Shown here: one piece after another, positions 54,837 to 64,000 of the stretch | Layout of the letters: every line of letters starts with the position of its first letter | Position numbering within the stretch: the stretch's first letter is position 1 | Assembly: GCF_030684185.1 (NCBI RefSeq) | Contig: NZ_JAUXOY010000014.1 | Span: 590,001-654,000 of the forward strand | DNA: 64,000 nucleotides | Source of the DNA: Methylotenera sp. | GTDB taxonomy: Bacteria; Pseudomonadota; Gammaproteobacteria; Burkholderiales; Methylophilaceae | Reading direction: 5' to 3' | Made by a program: the position numbers and the translations under genes | The notes under the pieces: generated by a model | Seen by the model: only the letters and a program-made list of their open reading frames with translations | What the model was told of the DNA's origin: nothing | Database searches by the model: none

Positions 54837-56018
54837 ATGAACCATAATATACATGACCAAATTCCTGTAATTTTGCCACCTGCCATGCTGGGCATGCTCG
54901 GAGGCGGTCAATTGGGGCGTTTTTTTGTGATTGCCGCACATGAAATGGGTTACAAGGTAACGGTGTTGGACCCTGATACTAATAGCCCGGCAGGTAAAAT
55001 TGCGGATGTACATATATGTGCTGCATTTGATGACAAGGCTGCACTATTAAAACTAGCCAATACTTGCGAGGCAATCAGCACTGAATTTGAAAATGTTCCT
55101 GCAGATTCACTGTCTTTTCTGGCAGAAACTAAGCCTGTTCGACCAAGTGCATATAGTGTGGCTATTGCGCAGCATCGGGTCAGTGAAAAAAACTTTCTTA
55201 AACATGCTGGCTTGCCAGTTGCACCATTTGAAGTTATCAATGAAGTTGAGGACTTGCCGGTAGATGATAGTGAAATTTACCCTGCGATTTTAAAAGTAGC
55301 GCGCTTTGGCTACGATGGTAAAGGTCAAGTAAGAGTTAAAAATCAGCATGAAGCGCAATTAGCCTTTATGCAATTTGAGCGTGAGGAGTGTGTGCTGGAA
55401 AAAATGCTGAAACTTGATTATGAGGTTTCAGTAGTGCTGGCACGCGATGTGCATGGTAACGTGGCAACATACCCGACATCAGAAAATAGTCATCTAAACG
55501 GTATTTTAGATGTTTCTATTGCCCCTGCGCGTGGTCGCGATGCAATCAGTCATCAAGCGCAAAAGCTGGCGATTCTTGTAGCAGAAAAGTTGGCTTATAC
55601 TGGCGTATTAGGGGTAGAGTTTTTTGTATGCAATGGCGAGTTATTGGTGAATGAAATGGCGCCAAGACCGCATAATTCTGGTCATTATACGATAGACGCA
55701 TGCGTGACGAATCAGTTTGAGCAGCAAGTGCGCGCAATGACTGGTTTGCCATTAGGAAGCGCAAGACAGCATAGTTCTGCGGTGATGGTGAATTTATTGG
55801 GTGATATTTGGCCCGCGGACGTTACGGCGGCACCCATACAATTGCAGCCTGAATGGCAACATGCATTGAATAACCCGCAACTTAAAATGCACTTGTACGG
55901 TAAACAGGAGGCGCGCTCAGGTCGAAAAATGGGTCATTTCACAGTAATCAACGTAAGTCGCGATGAGGCCATTAAACAAGCGATGCAGATACGAACTGAT
56001 TTAAATATCGGAGAGTAG
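54837..56018 (+). CDS. purK: N5-carboxyaminoimidazole ribonucleotide synthetase
   Basis: ATP-grasp enzyme that makes N5-CAIR for PurE. It has MLGGGQLGRFFVIAAHEMGYKVTVLDPD, STEFENVPADSL, VAQHRVSEKNFLKHAGLPVAPF-like residues, ILKVARFGYDGKGQVRV and VNEMAPRPHNSGHYTIDAC. Length 393. Ends at a shared terminator with rpsT. Purine repressor sites were not seen. Confidence 0.96.
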   Translation: MNHNIHDQIPVILPPAMLGMLGGGQLGRFFVIAAHEMGYKVTVLDPDTNSPAGKIADVHICAAFDDKAALLKLANTCEAISTEFENVPADSLSFLAETKPVRPSAYSVAIAQHRVSEKNFLKHAGLPVAPFEVINEVEDLPVDDSEIYPAILKVARFGYDGKGQVRVKNQHEAQLAFMQFEREECVLEKMLKLDYEVSVVLARDVHGNVATYPTSENSHLNGILDVSIAPARGRDAISHQAQKLAILVAEKLAYTGVLGVEFFVCNGELLVNEMAPRPHNSGHYTIDACVTNQFEQQVRAMTGLPLGSARQHSSAVMVNLLGDIWPADVTAAPIQLQPEWQHALNNPQLKMHLYGKQEARSGRKMGHFTVINVSRDEAIKQAMQIRTDLNIGE

Positions 56019-56083
56019 TGTTTATATTAAGTTTAGCCAATATTAACGTTAGTTCACATCAGCAATTGCCAATGAAGCGAACA

Positions 56084-56117
56084 ATAAAAAAGCCGAACAT
56101 CAGTTCGGCTTTTTTAT
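56084..56117. terminator. Bidirectional terminator between purK and rpsT
   Basis: AAAAAAGCCGAAC / GTTCGGCTTTTTT stem with a 4-nt loop, A tract before and T tract after. It is placed between convergent genes and fits termination in both directions. Confidence 0.9.
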
Positions 56118-56132
56118 TGGGTCTTGCTAAGG

Positions 56133-56483
56133 CTATGCAGTTTTTGCTTTTGGAGTTGCTTTAGCCTTAGGTGCTGCTTTAGCTTTTGGAGCTGCTTTTA
56201 CTGCGACAACTGCTGGTTCGCCAGACATTGCCTTAATCGCAGCATTTAAGCGGCTTTTATGACGAGAAGCTTTGTTTTTGTGAATGATGTTCTTGTCCGC
56301 AATGCGGTCGATCACGCTTACATTTTCACTGTAAGCAGCAGTAGCTGCGGTTTTATCACCAGCTTCAACCGCTTTAATAATTTTTTTAATTGCTGTACGC
56401 AAAGTAGAGCGCAAACTTGCATTGTGAGCACGTTGCTTAACTGCTTGACGAGCACGTTTTCTTGCTTGTGCGGTATTTGCCAT
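56133..56483 (-). CDS. rpsT: 30S ribosomal protein S20 with long Ala/Lys/Pro repeat tail
   Basis: S20, 116 residues against about 87 in E. coli. The family part is [34 protein letters not shown] to [22 protein letters not shown]. The extra tail carries three to four repeats of a K-A-x-P-K-A unit (after residue 95). It is divergent from murJ, the usual neighbour pair. Confidence 0.96.
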   Translation of the reverse strand: MANTAQARKRARQAVKQRAHNASLRSTLRTAIKKIIKAVEAGDKTAATAAYSENVSVIDRIADKNIIHKNKASRHKSRLNAAIKAMSGEPAVVAVKAAPKAKAAPKAKATPKAKTA

Positions 56484-56669
56484 CTGTGTTGATTTCCTAA
56501 AAGTTGCCTAAAAGCTATTCAAAATACGAAGCCCATAATCATAGCTATTTTCAAAACATATTGCAAGTTTAAATCATGTAAATATCATAGGTAATTGCCG
56601 CATGATGGTAACTGGCATGATAAAATCACGCAATATGTTGTTAATAAGCAATTTTTCATAAATTCAAGC

Positions 56670-58214
56670 ATGAATCTACTTAAAGCATTGGCCAAAGTTG
56701 GTAGCATGACCTTTGTCTCGCGCATACTGGGTTTTGTGCGTGATACCCTGATAGCGCGGATATTTGGTGCTGGTATGCTAAGTGATGCATTTATTGTCGC
56801 TTTTAAAATACCTAATTTATTACGCAGAATTTCAGCTGAGGGTGCGTTTAGCCAAGCTTTTGTGCCTATTTTAGCTGAATATAAAAGCCAGCGTAGTTTT
56901 GACGATACCCATCACTTGATTAATCGTGTTGCCACATGGTTGGGCTTGATATTGGTGGTTGTCACTTTGCTAGGTATGTTGGCGGCACCTTGGATAGTCA
57001 CGCTAATTGCACCAGGATTTAAAGTTAACCCTGAAAAAATGCAGCTTACAGTTGAGTTGTTGCGGATTACTTTCCCATACATTTTCTTTATTTCTCTGGT
57101 TTCAATGGCTGGCGGGGTGCTGAACACCTACAATAAATTCGGCATTCCTGCTTTTACGCCGGTGTGGCTCAATGTAAGTATGATTGCCGCAGTACTGTTT
57201 TTTGCAGACCATTTCGCTGAGCCAATCAAAGTGTTGGCGTGGGCTGTTTTTATTGGCGGATTTCTTCAATTAATTTTTCAAATTCCATTCTTAAAGCAAA
57301 TCGGGTTGCTGCCCAAGCTGGACTTTCACCTGAATGATGATGGTGTATGGCGTATATTGAAACTGATGGGCCCCGCAGTATTAGGTGTGTCAGTCGCACA
57401 AATATCGCTTATTATTAATACTGTTTTCGCCTCATTTTTGGTGACGGGCAGTGTGAGCTGGCTATACTATGCTGATAGATTGATGGAGTTTCCAACGGGC
57501 GTGTTAGGTGTGGCGCTCGGTACGATTCTTTTGCCAAGCTTATCCAAGGCCTATGCCAGTAAAGAGCAAGGTGAGTATTCTCAATTATTAGATTGGGGAT
57601 TGCGGCTTACTTTTATATTGGCTGCACCAGCCGCAGTAGCGCTAGCAGTGCTGGCAACACCTTTGGTAGCGGCATTATTTCATTATGGTAAGTTTACCGT
57701 TGTTGATGTTGCTATGACACAACAAGCGCTGACTGCCTATAGTGTGGGTTTGTTAGGCTTAATTCTGGTGAAAATACTGGCGCCAGGGTTTTATGCACGA
57801 CAAAATATTAAAACACCAGTTAAAATTGGTATTTTCACGTTGGTGATAACGCAAGTGATGAATGTGTTATTTATATTTGTATTACATTTGCAGCATGTTG
57901 GTTTGGCGCTGGCGATTGGCTTGGGAGCTTGTATCAATGCATCACTGCTTTATTATCATCTGCGTAAAGCTGATATTTACCAGCCGCAACCTGGCTGGAT
58001 TATCTTTCTACTTAAACTCGCTGTAGGTCTAAGTGTGATGGGCGTTACGCTTTTTTACGCAATGGGTGATACCAATGCCTGGTTACATTTTAGTTTGATC
58101 AAGCGTTTATTATACGTTTTTGGATTGGTAACATTGGGTGGCGTAAGTTATTTTGCAACATTGATGTTGCTAGGTTTCAGGCCGCGAGATTACATACGTC
58201 GGGTGAATCGTTAA
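56670..58214 (+). CDS. murJ: Lipid II flippase MurJ
   Basis: MOP-superfamily membrane protein with 14 predicted helices that flips lipid II to the periplasm. It starts [35 protein letters not shown], with the conserved arginines, and then [31 protein letters not shown], the family signature. Length 514. The ATG at 56670 fits the conserved N-terminus; longer in-frame extensions are not conserved. It is followed directly by ribF. Confidence 0.95.
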   Translation: MNLLKALAKVGSMTFVSRILGFVRDTLIARIFGAGMLSDAFIVAFKIPNLLRRISAEGAFSQAFVPILAEYKSQRSFDDTHHLINRVATWLGLILVVVTLLGMLAAPWIVTLIAPGFKVNPEKMQLTVELLRITFPYIFFISLVSMAGGVLNTYNKFGIPAFTPVWLNVSMIAAVLFFADHFAEPIKVLAWAVFIGGFLQLIFQIPFLKQIGLLPKLDFHLNDDGVWRILKLMGPAVLGVSVAQISLIINTVFASFLVTGSVSWLYYADRLMEFPTGVLGVALGTILLPSLSKAYASKEQGEYSQLLDWGLRLTFILAAPAAVALAVLATPLVAALFHYGKFTVVDVAMTQQALTAYSVGLLGLILVKILAPGFYARQNIKTPVKIGIFTLVITQVMNVLFIFVLHLQHVGLALAIGLGACINASLLYYHLRKADIYQPQPGWIIFLLKLAVGLSVMGVTLFYAMGDTNAWLHFSLIKRLLYVFGLVTLGGVSYFATLMLLGFRPRDYIRRVNR

Positions 58215-59141
58215 ATGCAAGTTTATCGGCACATACCGTCTAGCTTGCAGCAGTCGTGTGCGTTGGCGATAGGTAATTTTGACGGTATGCACCTGGGACA
58301 TCAGGCTTTATTAAAAAAACTGACTGAAACTGCCAAAACACTTAATTTAACTTCTGCGGTGATGACGTTTGAGCCGCATCCGCGTGAGTTTTTTGCACCA
58401 GAAAGCGCGCCAGCACGGCTTAGCTCAATGCGCGAAAAGCTTGAGCATTTTGCTGAGGCGGGTGTTGAAGTAACTTATGTGTGTCGTTTTAATCGGCGCT
58501 TAGCTAAAATCACTCCGCAAGATTTTATGCAAACTATTTTGCGCGAATCGCTTAATGCACAGGCTATTTTGGTAGGTGAAGATTTCAGATTTGGCGCCAT
58601 GCGGGCAGGTTCCATTTTAGATTTTTTAGAAGCTAAATTTAACCTGATTAGTTTGCCGCAAGTGGATTTAACGGGTAATGATTCAACTGCTACCCGAGTT
58701 TCCAGCACCCGTGTACGAACAGCTTTAGCTGCAGGTGATTTACGTGAAGCAGCCTTGTTATTAAATCGCCCTTACAGTATCAGTGGCAAAGTGGTGCATG
58801 GTGCAAAACGGGGACGGCAACTAGGTTTTCCAACGGCTAATGTGCATATGCGGCATGAGCGTCCGGCCTTAACAGGGGTGTATGCGGTAAAATTAGATGG
58901 TTTGAACAGTGTTGCTAATTTAGGCGTACGCCCAACAATCGCAGGCGTATCGAAACTGATGCTAGAAGTTCACGTGCTGGATTTTAATGGTAATTTATAT
59001 GATAAGCATGTGCACGTAGAGTTTTTGCACAAAATTCGAGATGAAATGAAGTTTGATGGTTTAGATGCGTTAAAAGCGCAAATTAAAAATGATGTAGCAG
59101 TTGCGAGAGATTTTTTTGATTCTGTCATTTCGACGAAATGA
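58215..59141 (+). CDS. ribF: Bifunctional riboflavin kinase / FAD synthetase
   Basis: Converts riboflavin to FMN and FAD. N-terminal FAD synthetase domain: ALAIGNFDGMHLGHQALLKKL, MTFEPHPREFF and VGEDFRFGAMRAG. C-terminal riboflavin kinase domain: HGAKRGRQLGFPTANVHM and GVYAVKLDG. Length 308. It abuts murJ without a gap and precedes ileS by 25 nt. Confidence 0.96.
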   Translation: MQVYRHIPSSLQQSCALAIGNFDGMHLGHQALLKKLTETAKTLNLTSAVMTFEPHPREFFAPESAPARLSSMREKLEHFAEAGVEVTYVCRFNRRLAKITPQDFMQTILRESLNAQAILVGEDFRFGAMRAGSILDFLEAKFNLISLPQVDLTGNDSTATRVSSTRVRTALAAGDLREAALLLNRPYSISGKVVHGAKRGRQLGFPTANVHMRHERPALTGVYAVKLDGLNSVANLGVRPTIAGVSKLMLEVHVLDFNGNLYDKHVHVEFLHKIRDEMKFDGLDALKAQIKNDVAVARDFFDSVISTK

Positions 59142-59166
59142 CAATAGAGATTTATTTGAGATTTAA

Positions 59167-62031
59167 ATGACTGAAGACCTAAATAAAGAGCAGAACAAAT
59201 ATAAATTAAACCTGCCTGAAACCACTTTCCCTATGCGTGGCGACTTAGCCAAGCGCGAGCCGGCGTGGCTGAAACAATGGCAGGACAAAAAACTTTACGA
59301 GCGTATTCGCAAATCACGTAAAGGCGCTAAAAAATTCATTTTGCACGATGGCCCACCCTATGCGAATGGTGATATTCATATCGGCCACGCGGTGAATAAA
59401 ATTCTCAAAGACATCATTATCAAATCTAAAACCATGAGTGGTTTTGATGCGCCTTATGTACCAGGCTGGGATTGCCACGGTTTGCCAATTGAGTTGGTGG
59501 TAGAAAAAAATCACGGAAAAAATAGTGACCCGGCAAAATTTCGTGAACTTTGCCGTGAATACGCGGCAGAGCAAGTGGAACGTCAAAAGAAAGACTTTAT
59601 CCGTTTAGGTGTGTTGGGTGATTGGGATAATCCCTACCTGACAATGGACTTTAAAACCGAAGCCGATATCATGCGTGCTTTGGGTGATATTTATAAAAAT
59701 GGCTATCTGTACCAAGGAAGCAAGCCCGTGCATTGGTGCGTAGATTGTGGCTCTGCATTAGCTGAAGCTGAAGTTGAATATGAAGATGTGAACTCGCCAG
59801 CGATTGATGTGGGGTTTAAAGTGGTCAATAAGTCGCTTGCCAGCTCAAAGTTTTCTGTAAAAATTGAGAATACTGACCATAGCACAAATTTTGATGGCGA
59901 TATTTATGCTGTGATTTGGACAACTACACCTTGGACTTTGCCTGCTAACCAAGCGGTTTCAGTCAATGCTAATCTTACCTATGATTTAATTAAAACAAGT
60001 CGTGGCGTGTTAATTTTAGCGCATGATTTGGCTGAGGCTACCTTGGCGCGATATGGTGAAGTTGGTGCGAAAGTGCTCGGTAGTTGCCAAGGTTCAGACT
60101 TGGAAACGCTGGCTTTGCAACATCCCTTTGACAAACGTCAAGTCCCTATCATTTGCGGTGACCACGTCACAATAGATGCTGGTACAGGTTTGGTACATAC
60201 CGCTGCCGCGCATGGTAATGATGACTGGTTGGTGATGAAGGCGAATTTCCCCAATGAAAAACCACGCATTTTAATGGGAGGCGATGGCAAGTTCTTTAAT
60301 AGTGATTTGGTTGAGTTTGAAGCGATTCGTGGTTTGACAAGGCAGGAAGCTAATAAGGTGATTTTAGCGGCTATGACGGAGAGCGGTGTTTTGCTTGCTA
60401 GTGCGCGCTTGAATCACAGCTTTCCACATTGCTGGCGCCATAAAACGCCATTGATGCAACTGGCCACACACCAATGGTTTATTGGTATGTACGAGCAAGA
60501 TGCGGTTGGTATCAGTCTGCGTGAATACGCTAATAAAGCGGTAGATGCGACTGAATTCTTCCCATCTTGGGGTCGTGCACGGTTAGAGGCCATGATTAAA
60601 AACCGTCCAGACTGGTGCGTGTCGCGCCAACGTAACTGGGGTGTTCCGATGCCGTTTTTTGTGCATAAAGAAACGGGTGACCCTCATCCACAAACTGCGG
60701 AATTGCTTGAAGCAGCAGCATTGCTTATAGAGGCGCGCGGTGTTGAAGCTTGGTTTAGTTTAGATGGCGCAGCTTTTTTGGCAACGCATGAAGCTTTAAA
60801 TGCGGCAGATTATAAAAAAGTAACCTATACGCTTGATGTTTGGTTTGATTCAGGCGCAACGCATGCCGCAGTGTTAAAGCGTCGTCCTGAATTGCAGTTT
60901 CCTGCAGATTTGTATCTTGAAGGTTCAGACCAGCATCGTGGCTGGTTTCAATCAAGCTTGCTTACAGGCTGTGCGATTGATGGCCGCGCACCTTATGAAG
61001 CCTTGCTTACACATGGTTTTGTGGTTGATGGTTCTGGCCATAAAATGAGCAAATCCAAAGGCAACGTCGTCGCACCGCAAAAGGTGATGGATACTTATGG
61101 TGCGGATATTCTGCGTTTATGGACAGCCTCCACGGATTATTCCGGTGAACTGACGATTTCAGATGAAATCTTGAAACGTGTGGCAGAAAGTTACCGACGT
61201 ATTCGCAACACGATGAAGTTCTTATTGGCGAATATCGCAGATTTTGATGCAAGTAAAGACATATTGCCAGTGAGCGAGTGGTTGGAAATTGACCGTTATG
61301 CATTGCATTTAACTGAAAGGTTGCAAACAGAGGTATTAGCAGATTACGACCGTTATGAATTTCATCTGGCAGTACAAAAATTTGTTAGTTTCTGTTCAGA
61401 AGATTTAGGTGGTTTCTATTTAGATATTCTCAAAGATAGACTTTATACTGCAGGTGAAACCTCGCATGCGCGCCGCGCCGCGCAAAGTGCGTTGCACCAT
61501 ATTACACATTGCATGATGCGCTTGATTGCTCCGATTTTGAGCTTTACTGCTAATGAAATCTGGCAAACACTAGCGCTGGATGCAGATAAAACTGTGTTTG
61601 AGGATGTTTGGTACATGTTGCCAGCGCATGGTTTAGGCGAAGAGCGCTTGCAGGCTTGGGAAAAGGTTATTGAAGTGCGTAGCCAAGCGGCAAAAGAAAT
61701 TGAAGTGCATCGCGGCGCTGGGCAAGTGGGTTCTTCATTACAAGCTGAGCTGGATATTTATGCTTCACTGGCTACTTATGACATGCTGGCAAGTTTGGGT
61801 GATGATTTGCGTTTTGCGATGATTACTTCACGTGTAACCTTGCATAAAGAGAGCAGTATTGACACGGAAACGCTTCAATATCGCGTCAAAGTAACGCCAA
61901 GCACACATGCTAAATGTGACCGCTGCTGGCATTATCGTGCCGATGTTGGATCAGACCCGGCACATCCGCAAATATGCGGCCGCTGTGTAAGCAATTTATT
62001 TGGTTCTGGTGAGGGACGTACCCATGCGTAA
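59167..62031 (+). CDS. ileS: Isoleucyl-tRNA synthetase
   Basis: Class I synthetase of 954 residues. It has [22 protein letters not shown] with the HIGH motif (near residue 74), the CP1 editing domain with [15 protein letters not shown] and [12 protein letters not shown], and [33 protein letters not shown], the KMSKSKGN motif and a C-terminal zinc finger with CDRCWHYR and ICGRCVSN complete it. The editing-domain core is complete, so proofreading is expected. Its last 8 nt overlap lspA. Confidence 0.97.
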   Translation: MTEDLNKEQNKYKLNLPETTFPMRGDLAKREPAWLKQWQDKKLYERIRKSRKGAKKFILHDGPPYANGDIHIGHAVNKILKDIIIKSKTMSGFDAPYVPGWDCHGLPIELVVEKNHGKNSDPAKFRELCREYAAEQVERQKKDFIRLGVLGDWDNPYLTMDFKTEADIMRALGDIYKNGYLYQGSKPVHWCVDCGSALAEAEVEYEDVNSPAIDVGFKVVNKSLASSKFSVKIENTDHSTNFDGDIYAVIWTTTPWTLPANQAVSVNANLTYDLIKTSRGVLILAHDLAEATLARYGEVGAKVLGSCQGSDLETLALQHPFDKRQVPIICGDHVTIDAGTGLVHTAAAHGNDDWLVMKANFPNEKPRILMGGDGKFFNSDLVEFEAIRGLTRQEANKVILAAMTESGVLLASARLNHSFPHCWRHKTPLMQLATHQWFIGMYEQDAVGISLREYANKAVDATEFFPSWGRARLEAMIKNRPDWCVSRQRNWGVPMPFFVHKETGDPHPQTAELLEAAALLIEARGVEAWFSLDGAAFLATHEALNAADYKKVTYTLDVWFDSGATHAAVLKRRPELQFPADLYLEGSDQHRGWFQSSLLTGCAIDGRAPYEALLTHGFVVDGSGHKMSKSKGNVVAPQKVMDTYGADILRLWTASTDYSGELTISDEILKRVAESYRRIRNTMKFLLANIADFDASKDILPVSEWLEIDRYALHLTERLQTEVLADYDRYEFHLAVQKFVSFCSEDLGGFYLDILKDRLYTAGETSHARRAAQSALHHITHCMMRLIAPILSFTANEIWQTLALDADKTVFEDVWYMLPAHGLGEERLQAWEKVIEVRSQAAKEIEVHRGAGQVGSSLQAELDIYASLATYDMLASLGDDLRFAMITSRVTLHKESSIDTETLQYRVKVTPSTHAKCDRCWHYRADVGSDPAHPQICGRCVSNLFGSGEGRTHA

Positions 62032-62479
62032 ATGGCTTACTATTAGCGCAATTGTGGTCGCGTTAGATCTCTACACCAAGCATTTGATAGAGGGCGCGTT
62101 TGCTTATGGAGACGTTTTAACCATCACGAGTTTTTTTGATTTAGTGCGTTATCACAACGAAGGTGCGGCCTTTAGTTTTCTGGCCAATGCTGGTGGTTGG
62201 CAAAAGTGGTTTTTTAGTGGCATTTCAACTGTTGCCATTGTTGTGATTACTTACCTTATTAGAAAACATCATACGGAGAAACTTTTTTGCCTGGGCTTGG
62301 CCTTAGTGTTGGGCGGTGCAATTGGTAATTTGTATGACCGCCTTACATTAGGTTATGTGGTGGACTTCCTGAGTTTTTACTATCAAGGTTGGTATTGGCC
62401 AGCGTTTAACGTGGCAGATAGTGCGATTTGTGTAGGTGTGGGGCTGCTATTGCTGGATAGTTTTAAAAAACCGAACTAA
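62024..62479 (+). CDS. lspA: Lipoprotein signal peptidase II
   Basis: Four-helix aspartyl protease of the inner membrane, 151 residues. The first aspartate region reads [18 protein letters not shown], then [20 protein letters not shown] with one catalytic aspartate and [11 protein letters not shown] with the other. The ATG at 62024 overlaps the ileS stop by 8 nt and has GAGGGA upstream. The ribF-ileS-lspA order is conserved. No ispH follows; a molybdoprotein gene lies next. Confidence 0.95.
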   Translation: MRKWLTISAIVVALDLYTKHLIEGAFAYGDVLTITSFFDLVRYHNEGAAFSFLANAGGWQKWFFSGISTVAIVVITYLIRKHHTEKLFCLGLALVLGGAIGNLYDRLTLGYVVDFLSFYYQGWYWPAFNVADSAICVGVGLLLLDSFKKPN

Positions 62480-62504
62480 TTGTCACTTAGCTTTAGGGCA
62501 CTAT

Positions 62505-63143
62505 ATGCCAGACTGGAAGAAATTTATAGCAGGTAAAGTCGTCCTTGCAAAGAAGGGTAATCAGCCTGGTAAAACAAATACCAATAGCCGTGTGCCTGCC
62601 GGACAAAATCAGGTTAAAAACTTTCCTGTGTTAGATATCGGCATCAAACCAACTGTGACTAAAGAAGAATGGTCGCTTCATGTCTATGGTTTGGTTGAAA
62701 ATGAACTTCTTCTTGACTGGGCAGCCTTTTTAGCGTTACCGCAAATCACCGATGTTTCAGATTTTCACTGTGTTACGCGTTGGAGTCAGCTTGATATGGA
62801 ATGGCAGGGTGTTCGTGCTCAACATGTTCTGGAGTTAGTCGCACCTTTAAGTACGGCTAAATTTGTAACCTTGCATGGCTACGATGGTTACACCACCAAT
62901 ATTGCACTTGAGGCTTTGTTGGATGATGACGTGATAATTGCACATTCAGTCTTGGGGGCGCCACTCACGCGTGAGCATGGCGGCCCTGTCCGCATGGTGG
63001 TGCCTAAACGTTATGCATGGAAGAGTGCGAAGTGGTTAAAGGCGATTGAACTTCATGCGGAAGATAAACCAGGCTTCTGGGAAGTACGTGGTTATCATAA
63101 CTACGCTGACCCATGGCGTGAAGAGCGATTCAGCAATGATTAA
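62505..63143 (+). CDS. Sulfite-oxidase-like molybdopterin-binding protein
   Basis: Protein of 212 residues with the molybdopterin fold of the sulfite oxidase/MsrP family. It has the cofactor cysteine in SDFHCVTRWSQLDMEWQG (C109 by position), LHGYDGYTTNIALEAL, LTREHGGPVRMVVPKRYAWKSAKWLKAI and the end GFWEVRGYHNYADPWREER. There is no twin-arginine signal, unlike MsrP, so it may be cytoplasmic. The substrate is unknown. It follows lspA by 25 nt on the same strand. Start ATG at 62505 has the upstream G/A-rich TTTAGGGCA. Confidence 0.85.
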   Translation: MPDWKKFIAGKVVLAKKGNQPGKTNTNSRVPAGQNQVKNFPVLDIGIKPTVTKEEWSLHVYGLVENELLLDWAAFLALPQITDVSDFHCVTRWSQLDMEWQGVRAQHVLELVAPLSTAKFVTLHGYDGYTTNIALEALLDDDVIIAHSVLGAPLTREHGGPVRMVVPKRYAWKSAKWLKAIELHAEDKPGFWEVRGYHNYADPWREERFSND

Positions 63144-63205
63144 AAGCTTTTATATTTAATTTTTTTCTAGCTTTACGATACTTGTTTTGCGTTGCTGGCA
63201 TCACA

Positions 63206-63574
63206 TTACTGTGCGCTTTGTTGCGCGGCAGTAAATAGTTTACTAATATCTGTTTCTTGCGACATGCGCACACCTATTTGCCCGCAGACTAACTCACACA
63301 GCTCGTAAACACTTGGGTCTGCAATGCTGTAAAACACGCAGTTCCCACGAGACTCACGCTTAACCAAGCCGTACTGATCAAGCAATGAAAGATGCTTGGA
63401 AATATTGGCCTGAGTGCCGCCAGACAATTCTGTCAGTTGTCCCACATTTTTTTCGCCATCTTGCAGTGCATTCAGCACTTTGAGCCGCATAGGCTCAGCC
63501 AATGCCTTAAAGTACTTGGCTACGTGCTGAAGCGCTTTGTCATCAAGTTTGCTCATGTCTTTAATATCTGCCAT
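63206..63574 (-). CDS. ArsR/SmtB-family transcriptional repressor
   Basis: Winged-helix regulator of 122 residues: YFKALAEPMRLKVLNAL (helix 1-2), VGQLTELSGGTQANISKHLSLLDQYGLV (HTH) and the wing VKRESRGNCVFYSIAD. Cysteines are C83, C93 and C97 (approximate; in NCVFY and CELVCGQ). The ELCVC motif of arsenic sensors and the D/H pair of zinc sensors are not obvious. A thiol-based sensor of the BigR/SqrR sort is one possibility. It is divergent from the membrane-fusion-protein gene, so it probably represses that and itself. Confidence 0.85.
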   Translation of the reverse strand: MADIKDMSKLDDKALQHVAKYFKALAEPMRLKVLNALQDGEKNVGQLTELSGGTQANISKHLSLLDQYGLVKRESRGNCVFYSIADPSVYELCELVCGQIGVRMSQETDISKLFTAAQQSAQ

Positions 63575-63598
63575 ATATTAGATAAAAATAAATTATAC

Positions 63599-63641
63599 AC
63601 CATATTAATATATTGACTATATAACTATATGGTAATATAGT
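63599..63641. promoter_or_regulatory. Candidate ArsR-family operator
   Basis: Two overlapping A/T-rich dyads: ACCATAT / ATATGGT (63599-63605, 63627-63633) and ACTATAT / ATATAGT (63616-63622, 63635-63641). They lie in the divergent gap, 25 to 67 nt upstream of arsR, typical for such operators. The real binding site is not known. Confidence 0.55.
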
Positions 63642-63697
63642 GATTAAATATTTGCTGGGCTTAACTTGTTCAAGCGTTATCTTAAGGAAAAATAAGT

Positions 63698-64000
63698 TTG
63701 ATTAAACAATATCAGTGGTTCTTGGTTTTTGTTATGGGCTTTGTAAACATCGCCTTGCCTTCTGTTGCAGGAGCTGCCAGCTTAGCAACAGTCACTGTTA
63801 AACAGTCTAATAGTGCGCTCACTTTTACAGCTGAAGGTGTTGTGGAAGCTGTTAAAAGCAGTGTGATTGCGCCACAGGTGTCTGGCAGCATTACCGCGCT
63901 GCCTGTAAAGGCTGGCGATTACGTCAAAACTGGTCAGCTGCTTGTGCGTATCGATACCCGTATGGCGGCACAGCAAGCGATGTCAAATCAGGCGCAAGTA
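63698..64000 (+). CDS. Membrane fusion protein of an RND/HlyD-type efflux system (N-terminal part)
   Basis: The frame runs from TTG at 63698 (with AAGGA 9 nt upstream) to the window end, 101 codons. It has a signal peptide (ending VAGAAS near residue 28) and then the biotinyl-lipoyl-like start of the MFP family: VEAVKSSVIAPQVSGSITALPVKAGDYVKTGQLLVRIDTR. The rest is outside. The transported substrate is unknown; the divergent ArsR-type repressor makes it likely that the pump answers to a metal, thiol or oxidative signal. Confidence 0.85.
   Translation, partial: MIKQYQWFLVFVMGFVNIALPSVAGAASLATVTVKQSNSALTFTAEGVVEAVKSSVIAPQVSGSITALPVKAGDYVKTGQLLVRIDTRMAAQQAMSNQAQV

Noticed and set aside
56595-56669. 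Longer N-terminus for MurJ
   Set aside because: The MNLLKAL start matches the conserved family N-terminus, and the extra 25 residues are not family-like.

Overview
The window looks like a core-genome segment of a betaproteobacterium, most probably a member of the Methylophilaceae (Methylotenera-like). This placement is an inference. It rests on the fairly low GC content, the 400-residue tryptophanyl-tRNA synthetase with its inserted block, the orders ispB/rplU-rpmA-obgE-proB and murJ-ribF-ileS-lspA, and a cbb3 oxidase operon under FNR-type boxes. No tRNA, rRNA, CRISPR array or prophage was seen.

Layout. 1-3.6 kb (minus): end-truncated feoB, feoA with a strong Fur box, a periplasmic parvulin, bolA, yciI and yciB. 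3.8-9.8 kb (plus): PHP-family nuclease, YciO-like protein, rhomboid-unrelated M50 site-2 protease, trpS, scpA, scpB, rluB. 9.9-13.5 kb (minus): two class I methyltransferases (the second is prmB), dapE and a Spx/ArsC-like protein. 13.6-15.6 kb is a small accessory patch: a truncated IS256-type element, a short CDF-like transporter and a hemerythrin with a cysteine-rich insert. 15.7-24.3 kb: xseA, dsbB, cysM, a ydbH-ynbE-ydbL-like set, a PolB-type exonuclease, rlmD and ompW, with REP-like hairpins between them.

24.5-34.4 kb is an oxygen-response block: hemN, fnr, a radical SAM protein, a UbiM-like hydroxylase, a FixH-like protein, ccoG and ccoPQON. Perfect TTGAT-N4-ATCAA FNR boxes lie upstream of hemN, ccoN and ompW. 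A MITE-like element sits between ccoP and ccoG.

34.5-44 kb is the most unusual region. An NtrC-family activator and its sensor kinase (minus) lie divergent from an outer-membrane barrel and a PBP-like protein. These are followed by an operon encoding a thermostable-hemolysin-family (GNAT-like) protein, an AMP-forming ligase, a heme-oxygenase-like metal oxidase and an SDR, then a TPR protein. A textbook sigma-54 -24/-12 promoter lies directly in front of the operon. This looks like a sigma-54-controlled small-molecule pathway, possibly fatty-acyl-derived, whose product I cannot name.

44-48.9 kb looks like a peptidoglycan-recycling operon: peptide-binding lipoprotein, signal-less YkuD enzyme, two Dpp-type permeases and NagZ. 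49-64 kb is housekeeping: yccA-like, ispB, rplU-rpmA-obgE-proB, purE-purK, rpsT, murJ-ribF-ileS-lspA and a sulfite-oxidase-like molybdoprotein. The window ends with an ArsR repressor divergent from a truncated membrane-fusion protein.
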